From: Saccharum officinarum
Taxonomy: Eukaryota; Streptophyta; Magnoliopsida; Poales; Poaceae
Length of the DNA stretch: 64,000 bases
Reading direction: 5' to 3'
NCBI GenBank assembly: GCA_020631735.1
Contig: CM036160.1
Span: forward strand, 116,728,680 to 116,792,679
In this document: in pieces, positions 21,823 to 33,449 of the stretch
How the letters are laid out: the number at the start of each line of letters is the position of its first letter
How positions within the stretch are numbered: the stretch's first letter is position 1
The notes under the pieces: generated by a model
What the model saw: the letters and a program-made list of their open reading frames with translations, nothing else
Database searches by the model: none
Told to the model about the DNA's origin: nothing
Program-made: the position numbers and the translations under genes

Positions 21823-24800
21823 CTACGCCACTTGGAGCTGTGGGGTGGCAAGCTTGTCCAGATCCACAGGGATGTCAAGGCCGGACTTTGTCAGGCAGTC
21901 CACCATCATAGGGATGTCCTTGATCAAAGCTTCCTCCAACGCCTGATAGATACAGAGATATTTTGTTACTAGACTTCGTATATAACAAACAGAATACGAG
22001 GAACACGGAGTGCTCAGCAGTTTTCAAAAAAAAAAGCAAAAGTTGCTCTGCATAATAAATAATGAAAAAGGCACTCCCCAGACAGTTTAGTACCAAGACG
22101 TAGTGCCACAGGGAGAAGGCGTACTTCTGCCGGGCTGGGGAATACAAGACTAACAAATATGCCTGATTGTGGAGGAATTGAACCAAAGATCAAGTATCTC
22201 ACCTTCCTATTATCTTTCTTCTGCCTTTTTACCACCTCCGTGGGCCATTCAGCAATAAGTTTCTCGAGTTCATCTTTCACAAATGGTTTCTTCTGATCAG
22301 GCAAATGCTGCACCCAACCATAAATTCTCATCAGGTGAACATGCCAATTCAAGGTTTTATATGTAAAAATCATCTCTATCAAACTATTTCAGCTTAAGGA
22401 TACTGTAAAATAGTGACATGCATAGTTCTTAAGGCGTAAAGGCGAGGCATGACAATGTGCCACCGCCCAGACGCCTAGGCGCCCGCCTTGCCCACCAGGC
22501 GAGCATTTTGCAAGGCGCTGGGGGGTCGCCTGGATGCCTAGGTGACGCCTTAAGAACTATGGTGACATGTATTATTTTAACATTCAAAATGCCAAACAAA
22601 AAATAGGTTGAGTTTGAAATGCTAGAGCAGCATGGCCAGCATAGATGCAGCAGGATATTCAGAGTAAGGAAAAAATATCTGTTATCCAGAAATATTTTGG
22701 AATATGCTGCTGGCATGAAACAAATCCAGTATTTTAGTAATACAGGTCTGATGGCAATAATAATCCTGTGCCAAACCTTGTAAAGGAGTTTAATCATGGC
22801 AGCGGCATTTTCTGGCTTCCGATCAAGCAGAGACCCCTGCAACAAGACAAATAACAAGCCTGAGAACAGAAACCTGAAGCAGTGGACACAACTGAACAAA
22901 TCACCAACAGTGCCTGTGTAGCTATGTTTCACAAAAAGGCCATAGTGCTAACTACAGACTATGGATCATGAATTAGTATGATATGCTACAGAACCACTTA
23001 ATGTACTATTGCAACTTAACATGGCACGTTGGAGAACAGATTTAGATTGGTTAGTTCAATTTGACACAAAATAAAACAAAAGGAAGAAATACTGTAATTT
23101 ATTGCTTCTTGTGTAATAATGTCCATTCCAGGTACAATTACCTTTGCACATGCAAAACCTGATGCAAGAGTATAATGTTTGACAGACCTGCCTCTTAGAC
23201 TATTAATGTTCCAAATAGATTGAGAATCCCCTGCAGAAGCATGGTTTAATACATTAACAACAATGTTATAGAGAAACTAAGATTTAACTACCAAACAACA
23301 TAAAAAAAACTACTATTTCATAAATAAAATTAACAACATCACAATCCCTCCTGGATTTCATCATGCAGGTAAGGTAAGTAGGTAACTGCTCCTGGTCCGA
23401 ACCCATACCGCTTGAAACGAGCAATGAAAGATGTTCAGTTCATCCATAACTAATTTGGCTGCAGTTGCAATGGCAATGCACCTCCAATGCTGGCTTTAGG
23501 TTTAGGTCGGCTGTCATATTTAGCTGAGAACAGTAAGAAGAATCAAACTGCTTACCAACTTTGGCAGCAAAGTCCATCCAAATGTCAAATGCAGCACGGT
23601 GCAGTTTGACACCTGCCTTAACAAATCTCTCCGCGTATTTTGAGAGTAAATCCCATCTATCAGCATTATAGCAGATGCTGCACAAGACAATATAAATCCA
23701 TGAAATCAATAATTGAAAGGAGCATAAAATCTTGAAAGGAAAAAACACAACAATAACAACAACAAAGCCTTTTAGTCCCAAGCAAGTTGGGGTAGGCTAG
23801 AGTTGAAACCCAACATGAGCCCCTAATCACGGTTCAGGCATGTCAATAGCTGTTTTCCAAGCACTCCTATCAAAACAAAGATCTCTAGGTATATCCCAAC
23901 CCTTTAAATCTCTTTTAATTGCCTCCTCCCATGTCAGCTTCGGTCTTCCTCTACACATTGCTATCTTGACTTATAACTTCACAACGCACTGGTGCTTCTG
24001 AAGGTCTCCTTTGGACATGGCCAAACCACCTCAACCGATATTGAACAAGCTTTTTTTCAATTGGTGCTACCCCTAGACGGTCACGTATATCATCATTCCG
24101 AACTCGATCCATCCTTGTGTGGCCACAAATCCAACGCAGTATACGCATTTCCGCGACACTCAGTTGTTAGACATGTCGTCTTTTTGTAGGCCAACATTCT
24201 GCGCCATACAACATAGCGGGTCTAATCGCCATTCTATAAAACTTGCCTTTCAGCTTTTGTGGTACGCTCTTGTCACAGAGAATCCCAGATGCTTGACGCC
24301 ACTTCATCCACCCTGCTTTAATCCTATGGCAAATGTCTGCATCAACATCTCCATCCTTCTGCAGCATCGATCCTAGATAACGGAAGGTATCTTTCCTAGG
24401 CACCACTTGACCTTCCAAACTCACGTCTCCCTCCTCTTGTGTAGCGTTGCCAAAGTCGCATCTCATGTATTTTGTTTTAGTTCGACTTACTCTAAAACCT
24501 TTAGACTCAAGGGTCTGCCGCCACAACTCTAGTTTCCTATTCACTCCTGCCTGATTTTCATCAACTAGCACTACATCGTCTGCAAACAGCATACACCAAG
24601 GGATATCCCCTTGAATGTCTCTAGTCACTTCATCCATTACCAAGGCAAAGAGATACGGGCTCAAGGCTGACCCTTGAAAGGAAAAAACAAGTCAAGAAAA
24701 AATAAAATACAAATCAACCGCAACAAATTCTTGAGGTTACCATTTCTGCTAAATTCACATAATTGCTAATTAGACATATCACGGAAATGTTGACTTATTA

Positions 24801-27800
24801 AGTAAGATACCTAATTAGTCTTTATTTTGTTACAAGGCTAATGTGAGTCCGAACTATATTGCAAAAAGATAGGACTAATATGATGCAATGAAACATTGAA
24901 ATCAATTTTATAGAGGCTAGGTCATGGTGTACAGTAATACGAAAACAACAAATGAAAATAACAACTGAGAACAGACAATGACATACCTGAAGACTATATC
25001 AGCTGTGCCTGGTTGCAGCGGTAAGGAATTTCTCAATAGGACTTGAATTACGTTTTCCATTAGTTTGGTGTCATTTTGCTCTTTAGCATGTTGCTGCAAA
25101 AGGAGAGAATCATAACCAAGTAACTAGGAAAAATGGACACCAGAAGACTTTTTTGTCTTGAACAGAATACCAGTAGATAATGAGCAGAACCAATCGTTGG
25201 TGTTATTCCATATACATTATGCTTCCATAAAGCCTTCAACCCTGCATTCATCACATTACCTTAATCAAACTGAATTACTGAATTATTTTTTTCATGATTT
25301 TTTTTTGGGGTTCTGGGGGGGAAGGGGTCTAATTAATAGTTATTATAGAATACACAAAACTGAGAAGTGACAGGACATCAAAGTTAATGCCTTTATGAAC
25401 CAGAATAGATGTCATATATCCTTTAGCATTTCAACCTTATCTAATATTATCATCTTAAAAAATGAACTTGATAACTCATGCAAAGATTATTAGAAAAAGC
25501 AATGTCTTCAATATATCATATCATATCATTAGCAGAAAAAATAGATGCAGCATTCTTTTCATTAAGATGCAAGACACAAGTTTCTCTCAGGAAATCCTAA
25601 ATCTATACATAGAAAATCCATTACAAACCAGATTCAACAGAAATGGTTAAAAAATGGAAATATGCACTCAGCCTGTATCAGATAAAAAAAAAATCTCGTT
25701 GATGTTTAAAAGGGACTGTACCATGGTCGATGGCGCCTACACGAGCACAAGCATCAGTTACTTTCCTGCAGAGATTCTCATTGAAGTTTGCGCTGATGCG
25801 AAGATTTGATAGTCTCTGGATCAATAGTAAGTGTCAATTTAAGATTGCTTATAGTAACACAACAAAATTTAGGAGAGAAAGAACATACTTGCTCATCTAT
25901 GTCCAGATTCCAGAGAACAACAATTACATTGAAAGAAAGCTACTAAGTCCTAAGTACAAGGAATAAAAAGGACAGACATAGAAACCGTTTATCTTTCTTA
26001 TCCTGCGTCACCAATCTAAAAGGATCTTGATGATTCAGTCAACATCACAATTCCAGACCACATACCCTTATTCCATACGTGTGTTGAAATTTATCAATAT
26101 GGCTAAATGTAATAGAAACTCTGTAACGTCAGCTGAATGAACACTTCTTTGCAAATAAATAAAGAAAATAACTCTAGAGATCAAGATTAGATATCTGTAG
26201 CCGTCACCACAAGAGTGATGATGATACCAACAAATTCGCATAATTGGTACTGTAACTTGGTAGACAAAATATACAATGAACCATTCTACATGTATGAGGA
26301 ATATGAAGGAGACTTACAAATACTCTGAGTTTCTGCAAAATTTGAAAAAGAAGTTTGATGTCCTCCTTATTGGAGCAGCTATCGATCATCGACCACAACC
26401 AGGCATTTGGAGGCATGGTCTTAGCTTCAACAGATTTCAACATTTTCTGGTACATCTCTACAGCTTCTGTGGCAAACCAGTATCGAACTTCAGGAAATCC
26501 ATTCTATGAATAATTATAGAAATCATGCAGAAAAATGTACATGAAAAGAAATACATAATAAAATTCAACTGAATATCTCAAAGATTTAATAACTCTGTAT
26601 TTGTTGAATTTATCTGCAACAATGTAACTTTACACAAATAAAAACATCTATAAACAAAAACAAAAATGTCACTTCATGGATCTAGCAAGAGCCAACTGGG
26701 GCAAATTAGCAGATCATACATAAACTTCCATTAGCATTAGGGTCAGAAAAAAACACCTTCATTTTCTGGATTACAATAATGTATTGCTGCATGAGAAAAT
26801 CTTGATTCAAAGATAACCAGCAAGATGGTAAAGTATTGATGAGCCTACGTCTAGCAAATGGTTGCTGGTTAGATAATTCCTATGCAAGGGATCCTTTTGT
26901 TGCTAACTTAGCAATGGTATGGAAAAGCTGCTACTTATCTCGATAGTGGACCTTCTTTGAATAAACTGAATAAGTTAATAAATAACCTGTAGGGTGGTCC
27001 ATGTCACTTGCTTCCGTTGAGAAGCGTGCTGTTGTCATGTGATAGTGTACTGATTTCTCACTCAGCCATTGAGAAGCTATGGTCGGCGATAGGAGGTTAC
27101 CTAAATTAATAAAAAAAATAGTCAGCATGGTTTAATCAATCAAAACTAATCTAACCAATGATGGACCAAAAAATTGGTCATTAGTGAAACATTTCACTGC
27201 AATAGCTAAAGTCACTTAAAGGTTCAGATGCTTTGCAGAGTATTTGCAACACCCTCTTTTCTTTAAGGAAAGTTCAATGTAATCCAAAGCAAGCAAAAAA
27301 TGCTCAAGATGGACAAGAGACCACGGAACGTTCGAAGTGAAGGGACGGAAGCATATATCAGTACAAGGAAATGAAGCAAATTAGACTGCCATAAGGCAAT
27401 AGCCGACTCATGTTCATTCCATCAACAAACTTAACTCTCATCAAACCCAGACTTCAACTGCAAACCACAAACACATCAGCTAATCCCCAAGGAACCTACT
27501 AATGGATCACACGCATCTAAAACTATCACATAGTCACAGACGCTAGCAGAATGATGCCCTGCCGAACATCTCCGCCGCTCAAAACCTTTACCATTCCCAC
27601 TCGGAACATGAAAAATGAAATCCAAGCGAAAGCGAGAGGCCTTCGAGATTCGAGGCCGTACGGTGGGCACGCCACTCCGCGCGCCCACCACCAGTTTGAC
27701 GAAATGCAGCGCCAAGCAAACCCTCGAGCAGCGCACAGGGAAGCAAAGCGCATAGCACGCATTTGATAGATATGAGATGAGGGAGCTCACAGGGCGATCG

Positions 27801-27998
27801 GAAGGCGAAGCAGGAGGAGGAGAAGCCCCTGGCATGATGCGGAGAGGACGGCGAGGAGGGGGCGCCATCGAGACGGTGAAGGAGAAGGCCGTCGGCGCAG
27901 GATGCGCGCCCTGGGATCGGTCCGGAGAGTATTCCGGGGATCCCCGAGGCCGCCGGGGAAGCGAGGAGGCGGCGGGCTCGCCCGGCGGCGGCCTGCAT
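21823..27998 (-). CDS. Mitochondrial PPR-type protein, 12 exons
   Basis: Exons, in reading order: 27998-27791, 27100-26987, 26800-26757, 26503-26318, 25815-25722, 25241-25171, 25093-24987, 23677-23556, 23230-23142, 22836-22777, 22307-22203 and 21942-21823. They join at GT/AG borders without a frame break to 439 aa. The N-terminus [15 protein letters not shown], then Ser/Arg-rich with HHARGFSSS, is a typical mitochondrial presequence. The middle has helical-repeat text with PPR spacing, e.g. [20 protein letters not shown] and [20 protein letters not shown]. It ends [10 protein letters not shown]. Length, exon-rich structure and wording resemble the single-copy plant protein At4g35850 (inference from memory). 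PPR proteins usually bind organellar RNA, but its exact role is not known from sequence. Introns contain a MITE and an RTE LINE that leave splicing signals intact. Confidence 0.88.
22421..22561. mobile_element. hAT-type MITE in a PPR gene intron
   Basis: 141 bp with perfect 17-bp inverted ends CATAGTTCTTAAGGCGT / ACGCCTTAAGAACTATG. It is flanked by an exact 8-bp duplication GTGACATG (22413-22420 and 22562-22569), the target length of hAT elements. The interior is GC-rich, with many GGCG/CGCC and CGCCTAGGCGCC motifs, so most of it could fold back on itself. It lies between exons 10 and 11. Confidence 0.85.
23748..24672 (-). mobile_element. 5'-truncated RTE LINE in a PPR gene intron
   Basis: Flanked by identical 17-bp repeats CTTGAAAGGAAAAAACA (23731-23747 and 24673-24689). 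On the minus strand it encodes the C-terminal part of an RTE-type reverse transcriptase: [17 protein letters not shown], the catalytic [12 protein letters not shown] and the downstream [16 protein letters not shown] and AMLYGAECW motifs. It then ends in AAAAGGCTTTGTTGTTG, the (TTG)n tail of plant RTE elements. About 925 bp were inserted, so it lacks the endonuclease half. The RT frame breaks after [12 protein letters not shown]. It sits between exons 7 and 8 in the gene's own orientation. Confidence 0.92.
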
Positions 27999-28234
27999 GG
28001 CTTCTGCTTCTCCGTGCGGCGGCCGGAGGGGAGAAACTGGGGAGGTCCGAACCGAAGTCAGCCGTGGGCGAGGAGAGGAGAGGAGTTGGGCTGTAGTTTA
28101 ATTGAGTTCGTGTCATTTTGTTAATTGGGCTCAACTTAATGGGCCGTAGGTTCATTTTTTGAGTGGACCCATGTTCCATTGTAAGAAAACACATTTTACA
28201 TCCCCTCAAAAAAAACACACATTTTACATCACTA
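27999..28234 (-). promoter_or_regulatory. 5' UTR and upstream region of the PPR gene
   Basis: Upstream of the ATG at 27998 the minus strand reads a pyrimidine-rich leader with CTCCTCTCCTCTCC about 80 bases before the start, common in grass housekeeping 5' UTRs. Farther up the DNA is AT-rich. GGCCC/GGGCC motifs near 28126-28142 could be promoter elements. No TATA box is evident, as is usual for such genes. Confidence 0.4.
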
Positions 28235-28393
28235 CTCCCTCTGTCCCTTATTTATTGTCGCTGTGGCATTGAAGCTGATACATGCAAGATGCTTCGAACC
28301 TGGCCCTGCTTCTGTCTAGGTGCAAGTAGGAGACGATGAATGCAGACTATGTACGGCCATGCCAAAACGACGGACAAAACGGGACAGAGGGAG
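28235..28393. mobile_element. Stowaway-type MITE
   Basis: CTCCCTCTGTCCC and GGGACAGAGGGAG are perfect inverted ends, flanked by TA at 28233-28234 and 28394-28395. The 159-bp unit is non-coding. It lies upstream of the PPR gene. Confidence 0.85.
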
Positions 28394-29835
28394 TATGTCT
28401 GAGAGACAAAATATATATACGTAGCAAAAATAACGTATTAGATGAAGATATGGAAAACTTTTAAAATATATTTCGATCTGTCAATTTTTTTCCCAAATTG
28501 ATAAATCTATATTGCATTCGTTGGTGCACTTTGCTGCAAAGCTAGATTGCAAATTTGTTTTGAAAAGGTCATACCAATATGATAATTTAAGATGCAATGC
28601 GTGCTAGAAGACATTGTCACCAAAATTATTGATGTAAGACATCTCCGTAGCACGTTGGCTCGTGTGACTTACCGTAGGTGCAAAAAATGTCACAATACTT
28701 TTCTTCATTTCGAATAAAACCTATAGAAAAATGCAAAAAAAACATCTATAGTATATGTCGACCTTTCGTAGCATCAACTAGTAGATTTATAGTCGAATAT
28801 TGGTTCAGGTAACTTAGCATTCGAAGATTTAGGGTTTGTATCGGTTCAGACAACCGTGCCCTACATGCAGTCGATATGCTCGCTCATGTTTCTGAGCACC
28901 AAGCGCTCAAAGTTTATAGTAAGGATTACAAGTAGGAGATAGTAAGAGCTAGTGAGCTAAGGAGTTGAGGGATTCAGAGTGCGAAAAAGAAGAAAGGCAT
29001 AGGCCTGTCTCACCTTAGGCTCCAGGCTTCATCTTTCCAAGTGTTCATTTACTGTTCAAGTATTGTAGCAAAGCCGGTGAAGACCAGCTTCTCTTGTCTC
29101 ATAGTCCATTTTAAGTGAAGCTAAACAGATTCACATCATGCAACAATGCTCTACAGTCATGTACAATGCTCTACAATACACATAGCAGAGAAGTCGAAAC
29201 CACGTAGAGCTGTGCTAGAGAGGGTCTTATATAGTTTAAGATCAAGGTTACAAAACGTGGTGGAGCTCCACACACCGGTTGGTCTTCTGTGGGGCCCTTT
29301 GTTGATGTTGTTTGGTCTTTCTCTCTACCACTATTTTCGTCCTATCTGAGGTTGTAGTAGAGAGCATGGAAGTCCACTTTTGCGATTTTACTCTTCATGT
29401 GTAGATCTTCGGGGGATTTTATTCATCAGAGATATTGTGAAACTTTTTTTTTGTTGTTGTTGTGAAACTTTGGTTCGAAATTTGACATTTTCCTAGGGAT
29501 CGTTTGGTTGGCCTTTGCCTTTTCTCTACAAAACCTACACGGTTGGTTGGTTTTTGCCCTTTTCTCTCTAAAACCTACACGGACTGTTTTACGCCGTTAG
29601 ATGTCTTTAAAAAGCAAATTTTGGATTGGCTACAATACAAATTACACACACTCGAAAATCATATGCTAAATTAATTTCTTCGCACCCAAAAATTACAGGT
29701 CACATGCGGTTTAGCGCTTCTCCAAGATCAAACTGCACGTGGGAAATGCAAACGAAAGCTGGCTCGACGAGTCGACGTCGACGGACGGCCAAATGAAATT
29801 GTCAGCAAGCGAGGGGCCGGCGCCGCGCCGGACAG
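28394..29835. other. Gene-free stretch with a short tandem duplication
   Basis: No gene is supported. At about 29503-29583 a ~38-bp unit containing CTCTACAAAACCTACACGG is followed by a close copy with CTCTCTAAAACCTACACGG. 28800-29350 has the look of decayed LTR sequence but shows no defined ends. Confidence 0.4.
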
Positions 29836-31160
29836 CTAGAGGGAGTAGAGCTTCCTGAGGTTGATGGGCGAGATGTACTTGGTGTCGCCGTCGACGATGT
29901 ACTTGGCGAGCAGCACATTGGCGGCCTCGCTGGGGTGGTAGGGGTCCCAGAACACGTGCTTGTCCCGGTCGTCGCACAGGCTCGTCGTCGGCCCGCAGGG
30001 CACCAGCCCGTCGTACGACCCGCCGTTGCCGCAGCACGCCACGCTTGCCGTCTCGAACCCTGCAGCAAGAACACCAAGATGATGGATCCGATCATCCATG
30101 CGTGCGTGCAGTGTGCATGCTGCTAGCTCACCGCCTTAAGTAACGTACCGTAGTTGGGGTAGTTTGTGATGAGCTCCATGACGAGGTCGTAGACGTTGGC
30201 GAGGCAGAACCTGGCGCCGGGGAGGTTGCCGTTGAGCTCGATGATGAGCTCCCTGAGCCGTGCGTTGTACTGCGCCGCCAGCTGGTTGGGCAGCTTCACG
30301 CACTCGTCCTCGCCCACCCTGTTGATGGTCTTCTGGTACGGGATGCACCCCAGCGGCCCCACGTTGGCCACCACGAACTTGCGCGCGTCCAGCGTGTGCA
30401 GCCTCTGCATCCATCATATCCATGGGAGGATCAGGGTCTGGCAGCCGGCCATTGCTAGCTGCTGCCACTTACGACATGCCATGCTTGGTGAACGCATGCA
30501 CGTACATACCGTGAGCTGGTCCCGGAGGTGGAAGATGAGGTCGTCGAGGAAGGCGTCGGGCGACTCACGGATCCTCGTCCCGGTAGACAGCACGGGCATG
30601 AGGTAGTTGTTGAGGAAGTCATTCGACCCAACAGTGATGGAGAAGATAGCCTTCTTCCTCAGAAACTCCCTGGCCTTGTCCCTCCCCAGCAGCGCGTCCA
30701 GCTGCTGCCTGGTGATGTTGAAGTAGTCCACCTGCAGGTCCATCCCGATCCGGTTCACGAACACCTTCCCCGTCGCGTTCAGGATCCCGCCGCCGCCCGA
30801 CGCGTAGTTGACGCCGTTCAGGATCGCGCCGCCGCTCGTGTTGGGCGCCAGGAACGGCGGCGAGTAGTCCGCCTGCCCCAGCATCTCGCCGATTATGTCC
30901 GCGATCGTCCGCCCGTTCGTGAACCGGCCCGTGGGCGTCCCGCCCGTCGCCGCGAAGTCGATGCCGTTGGGCGTCATGTTGGCCCGGGATAGAGTCGGGA
31001 TGTAGTTGTTGTTGCCGGCGTCCACTAGCGAGTCCCCGAAGATGAAGGACGCCCCGCCCCCGAACTCATCCACCACCTCCGCCGCTCCTACTCCCGCCGC
31101 CGCTGCGGCGACGAAGAGCACCGCCGCCACGGCGGCCATCGCCACCGTTCGACGAACCAT
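29836..31160 (-). CDS. GDSL-type esterase/lipase, secreted
   Basis: Exons 31160-30510, 30404-30149 and 30059-29836 join in frame to 376 aa, the usual length of plant GDSL lipases. The N-terminus MVRRTVAMAAVAAVLFVAAA is a signal peptide, so the enzyme should enter the secretory pathway and probably acts in the cell wall or apoplast on ester or acyl substrates. The SGNH blocks are all present: FGDSLVDAGNNNY (Ser about 44), the Gly block NYASGGGGILN, GSNDFLNNY (Asn), and DPYHPSEAAN with catalytic Asp about 341 and His about 344. The preceding region has VGPLGCIPYQ, typical of the family. The substrate cannot be told from the sequence. A TATA box lies about 75 bases upstream of the ATG. Confidence 0.95.
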
Positions 31161-31234
31161 GCTAGCTAGCTTCTGGTGGTCACTCCTTGCAGGCGCGCAG
31201 TGTACTGCAGGAAGCCGGCCTGTGCTGAGCGCGG

Positions 31235-31240
31235 TATATA
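31235..31240 (-). promoter_or_regulatory. TATA box of the GDSL lipase gene
   Basis: The minus strand reads GCTATATACCGC, with TATATA centred about 77 bases upstream of the ATG at 31160. That leaves room for a transcription start ~30 bases downstream and a 5' leader of about 45 bases. Confidence 0.65.
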
Positions 31241-31260
31241 GCTAAGCTAGGCAGATAACG

Positions 31261-32131
31261 ATGGGAATGGGAGTAGGTGATCGGACTGAGGCCTCCTAGC
31301 TGCTGCTGCTAGCTAGTCCGAGGTCGAGGTCTCCATGGAAATAGGAGCAAGGACCAAGGAGACAGACAGAGAGACGGCTCGCTGGATTGGATGAACTGTT
31401 CCCGATTGGATTCCTTGCCGTGGCACGCATGTTTTGATATGGGAGGGAGACTGAGGGAGTGTGCGGGTGCAGGTGTTTGGTCGTCTGACGGTGGTTGTGG
31501 TCTCTAGTAACATCTGGCTCAGTCAGTCAGTCAGTCAGCTAGATTGAGGGTAGCTAAACCAACAGGGGTCTCCTCACTACTCTCGCCAGTTTTCTTTCAC
31601 CTTGCCCGGCATTCGTCCGTCCGTGTACCCGTGTGTACGCAAGCAAAGCTAAGCTAGCTATGGATGGCTGCTGGACGCGAGTCAGCAGGGTCGCTGAGAT
31701 TTGGCGCCCAAAAAAACGGCTTCCTCTTCGGGTGGTTAGGTGGCGGTTAGTTTAGGTGGCCCGAAACAACCCAACACAGAACAGGGCAGGGTTCCACCTC
31801 CACCGGTGTGTGCTGATTGGTGACTGGTGAGTAGTGACTGCGACTGGTGAGGCCTCTGCTTCCTTGGACCAGAGCCTGTGTGTCTTGTGTCGTCAGTTGC
31901 GATGGATCTGGATTCTGGACCCTTTTGGCGGTTAAAAAAAAAACGGGACGATTATCATGAGTACTCCTGCATAATCAGGGTATGTCTTCAGAGTTCAGAC
32001 GCATAAGCACCCAACGTTACCACATAAATTTAAGAGGATCCATGACTCCTCTGCGTGTTTTCACATAGACATGAATCGTGAATTCATATAATTGATGCCC
32101 ACATATACCCAACGAGCAGAGTTCGGACTTA
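31261..32131. other. Gene-free upstream flank of the GDSL lipase
   Basis: No open frame of interest. (CAGT)n occurs at about 31518-31538. The DNA is moderately GC-rich to 31900 and then AT-rich. It probably contains distal promoter sequence of the lipase. Confidence 0.4.
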
Positions 32132-32370
32132 GGGCGCGTTTGGTTCATGCATGCTGTGACCAAGCCACACCTAATCTACGGCGTTGCCTAAGCTATAGCG
32201 AGCAAAGCGGTCGCTGCACTTTAGACGAGCACATGCACAAAAATGAACTAGCTTGTTGCGATGCCACCGTGGCACGCCAGAGTTGCGACGTAGACCAAAC
32301 AGCAACGCGGCACGCCACACCTGCGGCGGGAGGAGCTGTGGTGCGGTGAAGGTATAAACCAAACGCACCC
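32132..32370. mobile_element. Tourist-like MITE (PIF/Harbinger-type)
   Basis: Ends GGGCGCGTTTGGTT and AACCAAACGCACCC are inverted with one mismatch, and TTA flanks both sides (32129-32131, 32371-32373). The 239-bp interior has no coding capacity. Ends and target site fit PIF/Harbinger MITEs of grasses. Confidence 0.8.
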
Positions 32371-32795
32371 TTAGACCACACCATTTGAGGACAGGTCGTG
32401 GCACAAGCTTTTGGAGACGACCCGAAGCACAACATAACATGAAAAGTTTTGAGCTGTGCTGCCATGGTCCAAAGACGAGTGTCGTACCGTGTCTAGAATC
32501 TCGATACGATGGGTGGCATGACACACATTTTTTGGGTTGCGTTTGGGCCCTATACGTAAGCATGCTTACAACACTACAATGCAATTGCCTACCATTTTCT
32601 ATAGTAGCTCACCTCTAGTTATCAAATGGATTATGAAAACTACTACTTTTTTGGAAACGGTACATACAGATTATATATTTCTTTTTTTGACACTAACAGG
32701 AGGGGTTACCCCCTACTGGTCGCATATATTAGAAAAAAAGCTGTTGTCAAGTACAAATTCAGGATACAAAAAAGTAAGAAAAAAGATCAGGGCAA

Positions 32796-33129
32796 TTACA
32801 TAAGGGAGACTAGCCATTCATCTATTGCCGGATAAAAATTAGAACGTGCCCTTAGCACAACTAAGGCGAACTCCGTCTTGAACTTATTCATACAACGTGC
32901 CAGGGAAGGTTGCACCCCATTGAAGATGAAGTCGTTTCTTGAGCACCAAATTGACCAGCACATAATGGTGATGATTTCCATGAAGAAAGGAACAACCAAC
33001 TGAGTTTTGAAGTGGAGGAGAACTTCTGATGGCGCCAAATGGAGGAGCACCTGTACCCCTATTGTGTCCCAGCATGATATTGAAAACTGACAGTAGAGGA
33101 AAAGGTGAAGAACCGTCTCTTCCACACCA
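32796..33129 (-). pseudogene. C-terminal end of the outer L1 ORF2
   Basis: The minus strand encodes EETVLHLFLYCQFSISCW and IMCWSIWCSRNDFIFNG, the H-x3-C half of the RT zinc-binding domain and the W-S-I-W..RND motif near the end of plant L1 ORF2 proteins. It stops at 32796. It is the direct continuation of the frame interrupted at 43880. Confidence 0.85.
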
Positions 33130-33449
33130 TTTGGGCAAAGGACAATGGCCTAGGGCATCAGCAACAGCACTGGTGCCTAGGCGAACGGAGGAACGAGCGC
33201 GCAACATTCGTCTTTGAGTCGGGTACACACTTTCAAAACTTCGTTTTGGAAAATTACTTCTGCCCGGTTGTTAGGCCTTTGATTTCTGCTCTCTTGGTAC
33301 ATGCCTTCTGGGTCTCCCAGACTAATGGAAATGGTCCCTGTAGTAGTCGCCTTGTTACCAAGGCCCTTAATTTCCATTTCTGTGCCCCCCACCCCCGAGT
33401 CTTTCGTCGTCCACCAAGATCTTCCTTTTGTCTTCTCCTCTGTCGCCTC

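Noticed and set aside
33177..33392. Minus-strand frame starting MGGTEMEIKG at the left end of the inner L1
   Set aside because: It lies within the 5' region of the plus-strand L1 and has no similarity to the outer L1, whose sequence stops at 33144.
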